This document shows, piece by piece, positions 1 to 8,158 of a DNA stretch of 64,000 bases. A program made the translations under genes and the position numbers. Under the pieces are notes generated by a model. The model was given only the letters and a program-made list of their open reading frames with translations. It had not been told where the DNA came from and did no database searches. This stretch comes from Gaiellasilicea sp963745775. GTDB taxonomy: Bacteria; Actinomycetota; Thermoleophilia; Gaiellales; Gaiellaceae. The DNA lies in NCBI GenBank assembly GCA_963745775.1, contig CAVUYY010000013.1, forward strand, positions 1 through 64,000. Direction: 5' to 3'. Numbering within the stretch: the first letter of the stretch is position 1; each line of letters starts with the position of its first letter.

Positions 1-672
1 CGCCCGGCTCGATCGGCGTCCCGCCATCGGCGGATGCCTTCATGGCGTCGTACGCGGGCGACGGCGCGGAGCCGCCCTCGACGATGGCGGTGATCCGGCC
101 AAGCGTCAGGTTGGACGCGGCGGCGAGGGCCTGCGCACTGGCGCGCGCGTCGTCTACGGCGTCCGCCAGGGCCCGCCGGTAGAGCTCGTCCTGGTCGCCG
201 CGGGAGAGGTCGGGCCCGGAAACCTGGTTCGCACCGGCCTCGACGGCGGCGTCGATGAGCGCGCCGGCCTTGTCGAGCGCGCGGATCGTGACGGAGACGG
301 AGTTCTGCGCGACGTAGCTCAGGACGGCGGGCTGGGCGGCTCCGTCGGACTCGCCGTAGCGCGGGTAGAGGGACACGGTCTGGGTCTGCACATCGGTGGC
401 GCCGGCAGCCTCGAGCGCGGCGATCACCTTGCGCATCTCGGCGCTGTTCGCGGCGAGGGCGGCCTTGGCGGTCGCGGCCTGCGTCTCGACGCCGAAGCGT
501 GAGCTGCGCGCGGTCGGGAACGGCAGGTGACGCTGCCGCTGCCCTGGACGGTGATTCCATTGCCGGGCTCGCTCTCGGCGGCCGGCGCGTCGCCTGCACG
601 CGTGACGGCCGCGACGGCCGCGAGCGCGAGCAGGCTCGTGATGATGATCGTGAGTCGTCTCATGTCCCTCAT
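1..672 (-). CDS. SIMPL/DUF541 domain secreted protein (3' end outside window, frame broken)
   Basis: The minus strand begins with an N-terminal signal-like segment (MRRLTIIITSLLALAAVAAV) followed by GNGITVQGSGSVT, the usual opening of SIMPL (DUF541) proteins. The match continues in other frames: VPDRA near 515, then FGVETQAATAKAAL from about 497, and it runs to the window edge ending in a typical DGGTPIEPG. Two single-base shifts near 500-525 are needed to join these pieces. SIMPL proteins are periplasmic or surface proteins of poorly defined function linked to oxidative stress. Start is ATG at 672 or ATG at 663. The C-terminus lies to the left of the window. Confidence 0.75.
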
Positions 673-706
673 ACGGCGCTCGCCGACGCTTCGTCACACT
701 CCTCCG

Positions 707-1403
707 ATGGAGACGCGCTTCGTCGACTGCCGTGACGGTGACGCGTATCTCGCGGGCCACATTCCGGGCGCCGCCCACGCCGACCCGGAGCGCGACCTGA
801 CCGGCGCCGGAGACGGCGGCGGGCGGCATCCGCTACCCGACGGCGACGGCCTTCGCCGAGTGGGCGTCTGCGGCGGGAATCGGATCGGAGACGCTCGTCG
901 TCGGCTACGACGCGGGCACCGGCTGGGCCGCACGGCTCTGGTGGCTCCTGCGCCACTTCGGCCACGACCGCGCCGCCGCGATCGACCTCGAGTGCTGGAA
1001 GGGGCCGCTTCGCGCCGGCTCAGAAGAGATCGCACCGGCCGAGTTCGTCGCCCGCCCGCGAACCGACGACACGGCGGACGCCGGCGAGCTGCTCGCCCGG
1101 CTCGGCGATCCTCGCCTCGTCCTGCTCGACGCGCGGGCTCCTGAGCGCTACCGCGGCGAGGTCGAGCCGATCGACCGGATCGCGGGCCGGATTCCGGGCG
1201 CGCGCAACCTCCCGTTCACGGAGACGTCGACGCTGCCGGCCGAGCTGCTCGAGACGCCTGAGCTAGTCGTCTATTGCGGCTCGGGCGTCACGGCCTGCGT
1301 GAACGTCCTCGCGCTGACGCTTGCCGGCCGCGACGACGTGCGCCTCTATCCGGGCTCGTGGAGCGAATGGTCGGAGCTCGGGAACCCGGTCGAGCGCGGC
1401 TAG
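707..1403 (+). CDS. Thiosulfate/3-mercaptopyruvate sulfurtransferase (two rhodanese domains), one frame break
   Basis: Opens with METRFVDCRDGDAYLAGHIP, the start of an N-terminal rhodanese domain. After a one-base shift near 815-835 the frame continues through a linker (WWLLRHFGHDRAA) into a second rhodanese domain. That domain ends with the catalytic loop CGSGVTACVN; the Cys takes the persulfide, and the CGSGVTA loop is typical of SseA/CysA enzymes. The product should move sulfane sulfur from thiosulfate or 3-mercaptopyruvate to cyanide or thiols in the cytoplasm. The stop codon TAG shares a CTAG tetramer with the stop of the convergent DUF2199 gene. Confidence 0.82.
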
Positions 1404-1902
1404 GCCACGGTCGCAGCCAGTTCGTGCACGCGGTGGGCTGAGATCCCACGGCGTTGCGCCCGAACAAGGTCGTGCTCCCCGTCCGCGAGCTCGACGAGCG
1501 GCAGGAGCTGGACGTCGCGGAGCTGGATTCGCACCGGCAGACCCTCCGTCGCGGCGTAGGGGCTGAGCTCGTTCGCCAGGGTCCCCTCGAAGGGATCGCT
1601 CCGCCAGCCCTCCTCGTCGTGCCAGAGCCTCCCGAGCTCGTCGAAGTCCTGATGGCCGACCTCGATCCACGTGCCGTAGCCGAAGTAGCCGTCCTCGTCG
1701 ACAAGCGGCAGCTCGAGCAGGGCCCTGACGAAGAACCGCTCACCACCGGGCGACTGGAGCACCGCAGAGTCCTCGCCGACCCACGCCCGACGTTCCCGCG
1801 CATCCTCGTCGAGCACGAAGATCGGCTCGGGGAGAGCCAGCCTGATGTCCCGCGTCTCGCCCGCGTGCGTCTCGCCACAGACGGCGCAGGAACCCAGCTC
1901 AC
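1400..1902 (-). CDS. DUF2199 domain protein
   Basis: The product carries a CAVCGETHAGE zinc-ribbon-like CxxC start, followed by the DUF2199 body (FGYGTWIEVGHQDFDELG, FEGTLANELSPY). Its biochemical function is not known. The best start is a GTG that overlaps the HNH stop codon by four bases (1899-1902), but that frame needs a one-base shift before CAVCGE. The well-supported part runs from about 1893 down. It is probably co-transcribed with the HNH gene. Confidence 0.7.
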
Positions 1903-2414
1903 GCCGCGGCCGTCGAGCCTCGCGGCAGGTACTGCTGCCACTCGGAGGGGATCGACGGAGTTGCGAGGTGGATGAAGAGCACCGGCGCTGGCGGGCGCGG
2001 CAGCCGGTGCAGCGTCAGGCCGCTCTCTTCGAGCAGCCGGTTGCCCTTGCGCAGGTTGCACGGCGAGCAGGCGGTGACGACGTTCTCCCAGACGGACTCT
2101 CCACCGCGGGAGCGCGGGATCACGTGGTCGAGCGTCAGCCGCCCGCTCGACGTGCCGCAGTAGACGCAGCGCCAGCCGTCGCGGGCGAAGAGCGCGCGGC
2201 GCGAGATCTTGCGCTGGATCGCTCGCGGCACCCGCACGTACTTGACGAGCCGGATCACGTGCGGCCAGAGGTAGGTGTCGGTCGCGGAGTGGAGCGCCTT
2301 CGGCAGGCTCTCGAGGATCTCCGCCTTCCCCTTCCAGACGAGCACGTGAGCGCGCCGCACCGAGCAAACGTTCAGCGGCTCGTAACTCGCATTCAGGACG
2401 AGGACGTGTTGCAA
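1899..2414 (-). CDS. HNH endonuclease family protein
   Basis: A complete 171-residue protein of the common actinobacterial HNH family. It starts MQHVLVLNASYEPLNVC, has the zinc-binding pair CVYCG (about residues 88-92) and CSPC (about 125-128), and the HNH core LDHVIPRSRGG and WENVVTACSPCN. Such proteins are stand-alone cytoplasmic nucleases of uncertain target; the family is often chromosomal housekeeping rather than mobile. It ends by overlapping the DUF2199 start, so the two are probably coupled. Confidence 0.88.
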   Translation of the reverse strand: MQHVLVLNASYEPLNVCSVRRAHVLVWKGKAEILESLPKALHSATDTYLWPHVIRLVKYVRVPRAIQRKISRRALFARDGWRCVYCGTSSGRLTLDHVIPRSRGGESVWENVVTACSPCNLRKGNRLLEESGLTLHRLPRPPAPVLFIHLATPSIPSEWQQYLPRGSTAAA

Positions 2415-2450
2415 CGTGGAACGAAGCGTACCAACGGGCGTCGCGGTTTC

Positions 2451-2921
2451 TCAGCGGGCCATGGCGCGGTCTACGGCTTCGAGCTCTTCCGGTGAGAGCG
2501 CGATCGGAGCGCGGCCGCGGTCGAGCTCCTTGACGTAGAGGCGCGCGTAGTCGCGCCCCTGGATCGCGGTGACGACCGTGCCCGTGCGATTGGCGTCGAG
2601 GAAGGCGAACGACGCCGACTGGTGGCCGCCGGTCCCGGCGTAGGCGTCGTAACGGACGACCGAGGTGTTCGTGATCGAGCCGTCGACGCGGCGATCGACG
2701 CGCGAGAGTGCGGCGGCGATCTCGTCGACCGCGCGGTGGAGGTCGTCGATCCTCCCCTGCAGCGAGACGGCGAAGTCGACGAGGTCGGAGCGACCGCCGC
2801 CGAGGAGAACGCGTTGCGCATCGCGCAGCCGCTTCACCCTCAGCCACAGCCAGAAGCAGAGCGCGACGGCGACCGCGGCAGCCGCCGCGGCGGCGATCGC
2901 GACGGCGAGCGCGGCGGTCAC
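2451..2921 (-). CDS. DUF4446 family membrane-anchored protein
   Basis: The 156-residue product has one N-terminal alanine/valine-rich transmembrane helix (residues 3-29). A predicted coiled region with SLQGRIDDLHRAVDEI follows, then the conserved DUF4446 core (VVRYDAYAGTGGHQSASFAFLD, given here in parts: VVRYDAYAG, GGHQSASFAFLD) and YARLYVKELDRG. The molecular role is unknown; the family is common in Gram-positive bacteria. The GTG start overlaps the stop of the upstream gene by four bases (GTGA), so translation is coupled. Confidence 0.82.
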   Translation of the reverse strand: MTAALAVAIAAAAAAAVAVALCFWLWLRVKRLRDAQRVLLGGGRSDLVDFAVSLQGRIDDLHRAVDEIAAALSRVDRRVDGSITNTSVVRYDAYAGTGGHQSASFAFLDANRTGTVVTAIQGRDYARLYVKELDRGRAPIALSPEELEAVDRAMAR

Positions 2922-4075
2922 TCGACCGAGAAGATGACCTTGTACTCGGCCGAGTTGTTCTCGACGATCTTCTCCTGCGGCACCGGATCGACGTCGATCC
3001 GGAGCGTGCGCAGCTCCCCGAAGTCGATCGACGGGAAGTCGCGGAAGACGACGTGCTTCGTCTCTCCGGGGTTGATCAGGTCGATCGTCTGCTTCTTCGT
3101 CACCGGCGTCGGGCTCTGCTGGATCGTGAGCGTGACGTCGATCTTCACTTCCTGGTTGTCGCCGCCGTTCCGGACGCCGACGTCGAAGGCCAGGTCGGTC
3201 GACGCCACGATCGTGTTCTCGGTCCTGGTCGAGAGCTGCTGGCCCCCCGGCTGTGCCTGAGTGCCGACGATGTTCGTGCCGTGGAGGCCCGCTCCGGTTC
3301 CGCCTCCGGTCGTCGTCGTGCCGTTCAGGCGCTGCCAGATCGGGACCATCGAGCGCGTGCTCGCGAGGTCGGGCGTCTGGACGAAGTTCGAGTCGGGAAC
3401 CTCGACGCCCGTGATGTCCTGCTCGCGGAGCTCCGTCACCACTGCTGCCTTGAACAGGTCCTCCCAGATCACGTCGCTCGCGGTCAACCGCTGCGCCCGT
3501 GCGGCGAGGAGCGCCCCGGATGCGGCAGCGTCCTTCGAGCCACGCGTGTTGCGGAACTCGGCGGCCAGGCCCTGCAGGCCGTTGACGCGGAACTGCAGCG
3601 CCTCGGTGACGCTCCGGTTGGCGCGTCGCAGCGGCCCGGGCGCGTCGAGCTCCGCCGCCCGGTCAGCTCCGATCTGCTGCTGCTGGACGAGCCCGGCGAG
3701 CTGCTGGTCGAGATCGGCCGGCTTGATCCCCGGCGTCGTGAGCACGTCGTTCAGCTCCCGCCCGAGCCGCTCCGAGTCGCGCGCCACGGCGGACACGTCG
3801 CCGAGGTAGCTCCGGTAGGCATCGCGGCGCTGATCCTCCTGACAGCTCTGCACCCAGAGCACGAGCAGGACGACGATCAGGATCGCGAAGGCGACGAGGC
3901 CGACGAGGCGGGCGAGCGGAGTGAAGCCCGCCCCCGGGCGGATCGGCCGCCGCGGCCCGCGCGGCTCCTTGGGACCGCCGCGGAGCGGGCGGCGGAGCGA
4001 TCGTTGACCCGAAGCCTCCTCGGTGGGAGGCTCGTCGAAGAAGTCGAACTCGAAGTCGGGCTCGCGGTTGCTCAT
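2918..4075 (-). CDS. Single-pass membrane protein with extracellular CARDB-like domain
   Basis: The 385-residue protein starts at ATG 4075 (MSNREPDFEFDFFDEPP). An acidic and then Arg/Pro-rich cytoplasmic segment of about 50 residues is followed by one transmembrane helix (LVGLVAFAILIVVLLVLW) and a helical extracellular region. The C-terminal part has the alternating pattern of a CARDB/Ig-like beta-sandwich (DLAFDVGVRNGG, NPGETKHVVF). No specific function is recognised. It is coupled to the DUF4446 gene and is transcribed divergently from the kinase at 4162; the 86-base gap holds TTACAGT-type -10 candidates. Confidence 0.7.
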   Translation of the reverse strand: MSNREPDFEFDFFDEPPTEEASGQRSLRRPLRGGPKEPRGPRRPIRPGAGFTPLARLVGLVAFAILIVVLLVLWVQSCQEDQRRDAYRSYLGDVSAVARDSERLGRELNDVLTTPGIKPADLDQQLAGLVQQQQIGADRAAELDAPGPLRRANRSVTEALQFRVNGLQGLAAEFRNTRGSKDAAASGALLAARAQRLTASDVIWEDLFKAAVVTELREQDITGVEVPDSNFVQTPDLASTRSMVPIWQRLNGTTTTGGGTGAGLHGTNIVGTQAQPGGQQLSTRTENTIVASTDLAFDVGVRNGGDNQEVKIDVTLTIQQSPTPVTKKQTIDLINPGETKHVVFRDFPSIDFGELRTLRIDVDPVPQEKIVENNSAEYKVIFSVE

Positions 4076-4161
4076 GCGGTCGGCAGGTCGATTCGGGCCA
4101 CTGTAACCATTGCATCGGCCGGAAAAGGATTCCTCTCGGACGCGGCCAACCCGACGAGGAC

Positions 4162-5811
4162 GTGTCATCTGCACTACCCGTACTCCCCTCGCGGGAGCTC
4201 GTTCTCGACCGGTACCGCCCGCTCCGCCCACTCGGGACCGGAGCGTCCGGCTCGGTCTGGCTCGCGCGCGACGAGCAAACCGGTCTCGACGTCGCCCTGA
4301 AGATCGTCCCGCGCGAGGGCAAGGCGGCGCACCGGGCCGAGCGCGAGGCGGAGGCCGCAGCGCGGCTCCGCCACGAGCGCTGCCTCCGTTCGTACGGCTT
4401 CGGCGCCGATTCCGGCCACGTCTACATCGCGTACGAGTACGTCGGCGGTCGCACGCTCCGAGAGGCGATGCGGGCGGGCGAGCTGACGGACGCGCGCGCC
4501 GTCGAGGCGGCGGCGCAGATCCTCGACGGGCTCGCCCATGCCCACGGCCGGGGAATCGTGCATCGCGACGTCAAGCCGTCGAACGTGCTCCTCCTCGACG
4601 AGGAGAAGGTGTCGATCCGGCTGCTCGACTTCGGGCTCGCGCGGTTCGACGAGGCGGAGACGCTGACCGCCGTCGGCGACGTGCCCGGCACGCTCGCCTA
4701 CATCTCGCCGGAGCGGCTGCGCGGCGAGGAGGCCCGGCCGGCGAGCGACGTCTGGGGGGTCGGGATCCTGCTCTGGGAGTCGCTCTCGGGCAAGCATCCC
4801 TTCTGGGGCACGCCGCTCCAGCAGATGGCGGCGGCGATCGAGACCGGCGCGCCGCCGCTCCAGCTCGAGCGGCCCGACCTGCCGAAGCGGCTGCTCGCCG
4901 CGATCGAACGCGCGCTCGCGCCGGATCCCGCGCGGCGACCCTCGGCCTCCGCGCTCGCCCACGAGCTGCGCGAGGCCGCGGCCGGCCGGCGGTCGAAGCC
5001 GCGAGCGCGCAGACTTCGTGTCGGAGCCACACGAAGTCCGGTCTCGACGAGCGCCCTCTCGACAAAGGCCTTCTCGACGAGCACCGCCGCACGCGCACTT
5101 CCGGCCGCCGCCGCCGGGCTCGCGACGCTCGTGGGCGCCAGCATCCTGCCCTTCTTCCCGACCGGCTGGACGCTCGCACTGGCACTCGCCGCAGCGCTCG
5201 CCACCGCGACCCGGCCGCGCCTGGGTCTCGCGCTCGCGCTGGCCGCGCCGGTCTTTCCGCTCGGCAACCTGTCACTGGGCCTTGCACTCCTCTACACCGC
5301 CATCGCGGCCGCCTGGCTCGCGCTCTCGTGGCGCGAAGCTCGCACCGGCCTTGCGTTCCTGGCCGGCCCCCTGCTCGCGCCGGTGGGTCTGCTCGGGCTC
5401 GTCCCGCTCGCTCTTCAGCCGGTCAGAGGATCCAGCCGTCGCGCGCTCCACGCGATCGCGGCCGTCGGCGTCGCCGCAATCGCCGCCGGGATGCGCGGCG
5501 CGAGCCTTCCGTTCGGCGCGACCGTCACGACACCCGACCTCGCCGGTCTCGAGAGCCCCGTCGAAGCCGCGCGCGTGCTCCTCGACGCGCTGCCTCCGAC
5601 CGTGGGCCTCGAAGCGCTGGCGCTGGCGGCGATCGCGGTAGCGATCCCGTTTGCGACGAGCCTCTGGCGGATCGCCGGGCTCGGCGCAGGAGCGCTCGTG
5701 ACGACGCTCCTCGTCGCGCCGACCGCGCCCGCGCTTCCCCTGATCGCGGCCGTCTGGCTCACGTGCGCTGCGCTCGCCTGGCGCCACGAGCGCCAGAGTC
5801 GATCCGACTAG
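4162..5811 (+). CDS. Membrane Ser/Thr protein kinase with polytopic C-terminus
   Basis: GTG start at 4162. Residues 17-275 form a Hanks-type kinase: glycine loop LGTGASGSVW, lysine in VALKIV, catalytic HRDVKPSN (Asp136), DFG at 156-158, and SPERLRG. After a linker (about 276-310), residues 311-545 are almost continuous hydrophobic helices, perhaps eight membrane spans. That differs from the single-span PASTA kinase at 10942. The linker contains a copy of the dispersed hairpin element at 5013-5039. It lies 30 bases upstream of fhaA in the same orientation and so probably feeds the same FHA/PP2C signalling module. Confidence 0.88.
   Translation: MSSALPVLPSRELVLDRYRPLRPLGTGASGSVWLARDEQTGLDVALKIVPREGKAAHRAEREAEAAARLRHERCLRSYGFGADSGHVYIAYEYVGGRTLREAMRAGELTDARAVEAAAQILDGLAHAHGRGIVHRDVKPSNVLLLDEEKVSIRLLDFGLARFDEAETLTAVGDVPGTLAYISPERLRGEEARPASDVWGVGILLWESLSGKHPFWGTPLQQMAAAIETGAPPLQLERPDLPKRLLAAIERALAPDPARRPSASALAHELREAAAGRRSKPRARRLRVGATRSPVSTSALSTKAFSTSTAARALPAAAAGLATLVGASILPFFPTGWTLALALAAALATATRPRLGLALALAAPVFPLGNLSLGLALLYTAIAAAWLALSWREARTGLAFLAGPLLAPVGLLGLVPLALQPVRGSSRRALHAIAAVGVAAIAAGMRGASLPFGATVTTPDLAGLESPVEAARVLLDALPPTVGLEALALAAIAVAIPFATSLWRIAGLGAGALVTTLLVAPTAPALPLIAAVWLTCAALAWRHERQSRSD
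5013..5039 (+). repeat. Dispersed 27-bp hairpin element, copy 1
   Basis: The core ACTTCGTGT, GGAGC, ACACGAAG forms a perfect 10-bp stem (5012-5021 with 5029-5038). It lies in frame in the kinase linker, encoding RLRVGATRSP. Its reverse-strand relatives are at 13062-13088 and 38719-38745. Confidence 0.7.
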
Positions 5812-5841
5812 ACTCGATCCCCGGGTAAGCACCCCGCCGGC

Positions 5842-6630
5842 ATGAGCGTCCTCCGAACCATCGAGCAGAAGATCGAAGGCCTCTTCGAGGGGATCTTCGG
5901 CCGCGCCTTCAGGACGCACGTCCAGCCCGTCGAGCTCGCCCGCAAGCTCGCGAAGGAGATGGACGAGCACAGGACGATCTCCGTCTCCCGTGTCTACGTC
6001 CCGAACGAGTACTCCGTCTACCTCTCGAGCGCCGATCGCGAGCAGTTCACGGGCTACGAGGGCTCGCTCGTGGGAGAGCTCCAGGATTACCTCGTGGAGC
6101 ACGCGCGGCGCGAGAGCTACGCGACGCTGACGTCGCCGCGGGTGCTGATGAAGACCGACGACGACCTCTCGATCGGCGAGTTCGGGATCGCGACGCGGAT
6201 GGTGCAGCCGGAAGGCCGCAAGGCACCGCTCAGCGACGAGCCGGCCGAGCAGGTCGAGCCCGGGATGACGATGGTCTACAAGGCGAAGCCGCCGCAGCCG
6301 ACCGAGGCCGCATCGCCCGTCGAGCTGGGCGTCGAGCGCGAGCGCTACACGCTGACGATGAACGGCAAGGGATACGTGCTCGAGGATCGGCGAGCCGTGC
6401 TCGGCCGCTCGAAGGAGTGCGACGTGCAGGTGCCCGACGCGAACGTCTCCCGGCGACACGCCGAACTGCGCGAGGAGGGGGGCTCGTGGTGGCTCGTCGA
6501 CCTCGACTCGACGAACGGAACCGAGCTGAACGGCAAGCGGGTCCAGCGCGCGAAGCTCGCCGACGGCGACCGGATCGGGCTCGGTGACCTCGAGCTCGTC
6601 TTCGCGCGCGATCGGGCGAGCGGTGCATGA
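5842..6630 (+). CDS. fhaA: FHA domain protein FhaA (DUF3662 + FHA)
   Basis: The 262-residue protein has an N-terminal FhaA_N/DUF3662 domain (residues 1-125; EQKIEGLFEGIFGRAF, VQPVELARKLAKEMD) and a C-terminal FHA domain (about 165-255) with GRSKECDVQV, SRRHAEL and STNGTELNG. In mycobacteria FhaA binds phosphothreonines on PknB partners such as MviN and helps control septal and polar peptidoglycan synthesis. It overlaps fhaB by four bases (ATGA), and the gene order matches the actinobacterial fhaAB-pstP-rodA-pbpA-pknB cluster. Confidence 0.93.
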   Translation: MSVLRTIEQKIEGLFEGIFGRAFRTHVQPVELARKLAKEMDEHRTISVSRVYVPNEYSVYLSSADREQFTGYEGSLVGELQDYLVEHARRESYATLTSPRVLMKTDDDLSIGEFGIATRMVQPEGRKAPLSDEPAEQVEPGMTMVYKAKPPQPTEAASPVELGVERERYTLTMNGKGYVLEDRRAVLGRSKECDVQVPDANVSRRHAELREEGGSWWLVDLDSTNGTELNGKRVQRAKLADGDRIGLGDLELVFARDRASGA

Positions 6631-7155
6631 ACGAGATCTCGGTCGACGAGGCGCTCCTCGTCCTCAAGATCGCGTTCATCGTCCTGCTCTACCTCTTCAT
6701 CTGGCGGATCGTCCGGAGCGCAAGCCGCGATTTTCGCGACGGTGGCGCCGGCGCGCAGGAGAGCATGATCATCGCGCCGGGTCGCGTGGATGCCGGTCAC
6801 AGCGACGGCGGCCGAGCAGCGAGCGTGGGTGGCAGCCGCGCAACCGCAGGGGTCGACGCGAGCCCGGCTCGTCGTGCTCAAGAGCCCAGCCCTCGCTCCG
6901 GGCGAGGAGATTCCCGTCGACTCCCTTCCGGTCTCGATCGGGCGCGGCGGCCAGAACGACATTCCGCTCGACGGCGACGAGTTCTCGTCCGCTCGTCATG
7001 CTCGCTTCGAGCGGCGTCGCGACGGGCTCTGGGTCGAGGATGCCGGCTCGACCAACGGGACCTTCGTCAACGGAGCGCGGGTGACGACCCCGCGGCGCCT
7101 CGTTGCGGGAGACGTCGTGCGCGTCGGCCAGACTGATTTCAGGGTGGAGCTATGA
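6627..7155 (+). CDS. fhaB: FHA domain protein FhaB (membrane-anchored), one frame break
   Basis: ATG at 6627 overlaps the fhaA stop. Residues 10-30 form a single N-terminal helix (VLKIAFIVLLYLFIWRI). The second part, in another frame from about 6790, has LVVLKSPALAPGEEI and a full FHA domain (SIGRGGQNDIPL, SSARHARF, STNGTFVNG). A one-base shift between about 6770 and 6795 must be corrected to join them. This matches FhaB/FipA of other actinobacteria, which acts with PknB and FtsZ/FtsQ at the division site. The stop lies 22 bases before the phosphatase start. Confidence 0.88.
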
Positions 7156-7177
7156 GTGTCCAGCCGAAGGTCGAGCG

Positions 7178-8158
7178 ATGAGCCTCGGTAGCTCGATCGG
7201 AGTCACGGACACCGGCCGGCGGCGGCGCCACAACGAGGACTCGTACGTCTGCGAGCCCCCGCTCTTCGCGATCGCGGACGGGATGGGCGGCGCCCAGGCA
7301 GGCGAGGTCGCCTCACGGCTCGCCGCTGCCGTGCTCAACGAAGGAACGCTCGGCGATCTCGAAGGCAACGGACTCGGCGAGGCCCGGCTCGCAGAGCTGA
7401 TCCAGGAGGCGAATCGGCGTGTCTACCAGCGCTCGAACGAGGACGCGGCCGCCTCCGGGATGGGCACCACGATGACGGTGGCGCTCGTCGACGGCGATGC
7501 CGGAACCGTGGCGATCGGCCACGTCGGCGACTCGCGGGCCTACCGGGTCCGCGGCGGCGCGCTCGAGCAGCTGACCGAGGATCACTCGCTCGTCAACGAG
7601 CTCCTGAAAAGTGGGCGGCTCTCACCGGAGGAGGCGCTGAGCCACCCGCAGCGCTCGGTGATCACCCGTGCGATCGGGACCGAGCCCGACGTCGACGTCG
7701 ACACGTTCACGGTCGACGCCCAGTCCGGCGACCTCTTCCTGCTCTGCTCCGACGGGCTCACCGACATGATCACGGACGACGAGATCCTCGGGCTCGTCGA
7801 GCGGAGCGAGGACGATCTCGAGACCGCAGCGCGCCGTCTCGTCGAAGCCGCGAACCGAAGCGGCGGCGGGGACAACATCACGGTCGTCGCCTTCACGATC
7901 GCGGAGGGCGCCGAGAGGCAGGCGAGCGAGACGCGGACGCCCGTGCCGGCGACCGAGGACGAGGACACGCTCTCGGGGCTCGAGGGAGTGCCCGTCGTCG
8001 ACACGGCCGTCCTCTCCGCCGCCGACGTGCGAGAGCACCTCGAGGCGCCGGCGCCGGTCGAGGCGGCGCAGCAGCCGCGGCGCCTGCTCCCGCTGCTCCT
8101 GCTCGTCGTCCTCCTCGTCGCGATCGCCGCGCTCGTCGTCTGGGGGCTCTACCGCTGA
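7178..8158 (+). CDS. pstP: PP2C-family Ser/Thr phosphatase (PstP-like)
   Basis: The 326-residue product starts at ATG 7178 (MSLGSSIGVTDTG). All PP2C metal motifs are present: HNEDSY, ADGMGG, GTTMTVALV, GHVGDSRAY, CSDGLTDM and GGGDNITVV. After about residue 245 a linker leads to one C-terminal membrane helix (LLPLLLLVVLLVAIAALVV), with a very short extracytoplasmic tail. It should reverse the phosphorylation made by the kinases in this operon. The final codons overlap the next gene. Confidence 0.93.
   Translation: MSLGSSIGVTDTGRRRRHNEDSYVCEPPLFAIADGMGGAQAGEVASRLAAAVLNEGTLGDLEGNGLGEARLAELIQEANRRVYQRSNEDAAASGMGTTMTVALVDGDAGTVAIGHVGDSRAYRVRGGALEQLTEDHSLVNELLKSGRLSPEEALSHPQRSVITRAIGTEPDVDVDTFTVDAQSGDLFLLCSDGLTDMITDDEILGLVERSEDDLETAARRLVEAANRSGGGDNITVVAFTIAEGAERQASETRTPVPATEDEDTLSGLEGVPVVDTAVLSAADVREHLEAPAPVEAAQQPRRLLPLLLLVVLLVAIAALVVWGLYR

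Noticed and set aside
2708..4300. Plus-strand open frame of 530 codons
   Set aside because: It runs against the DUF4446 and CARDB-like genes and is dominated by Arg, Pro and Ala without any domain pattern.
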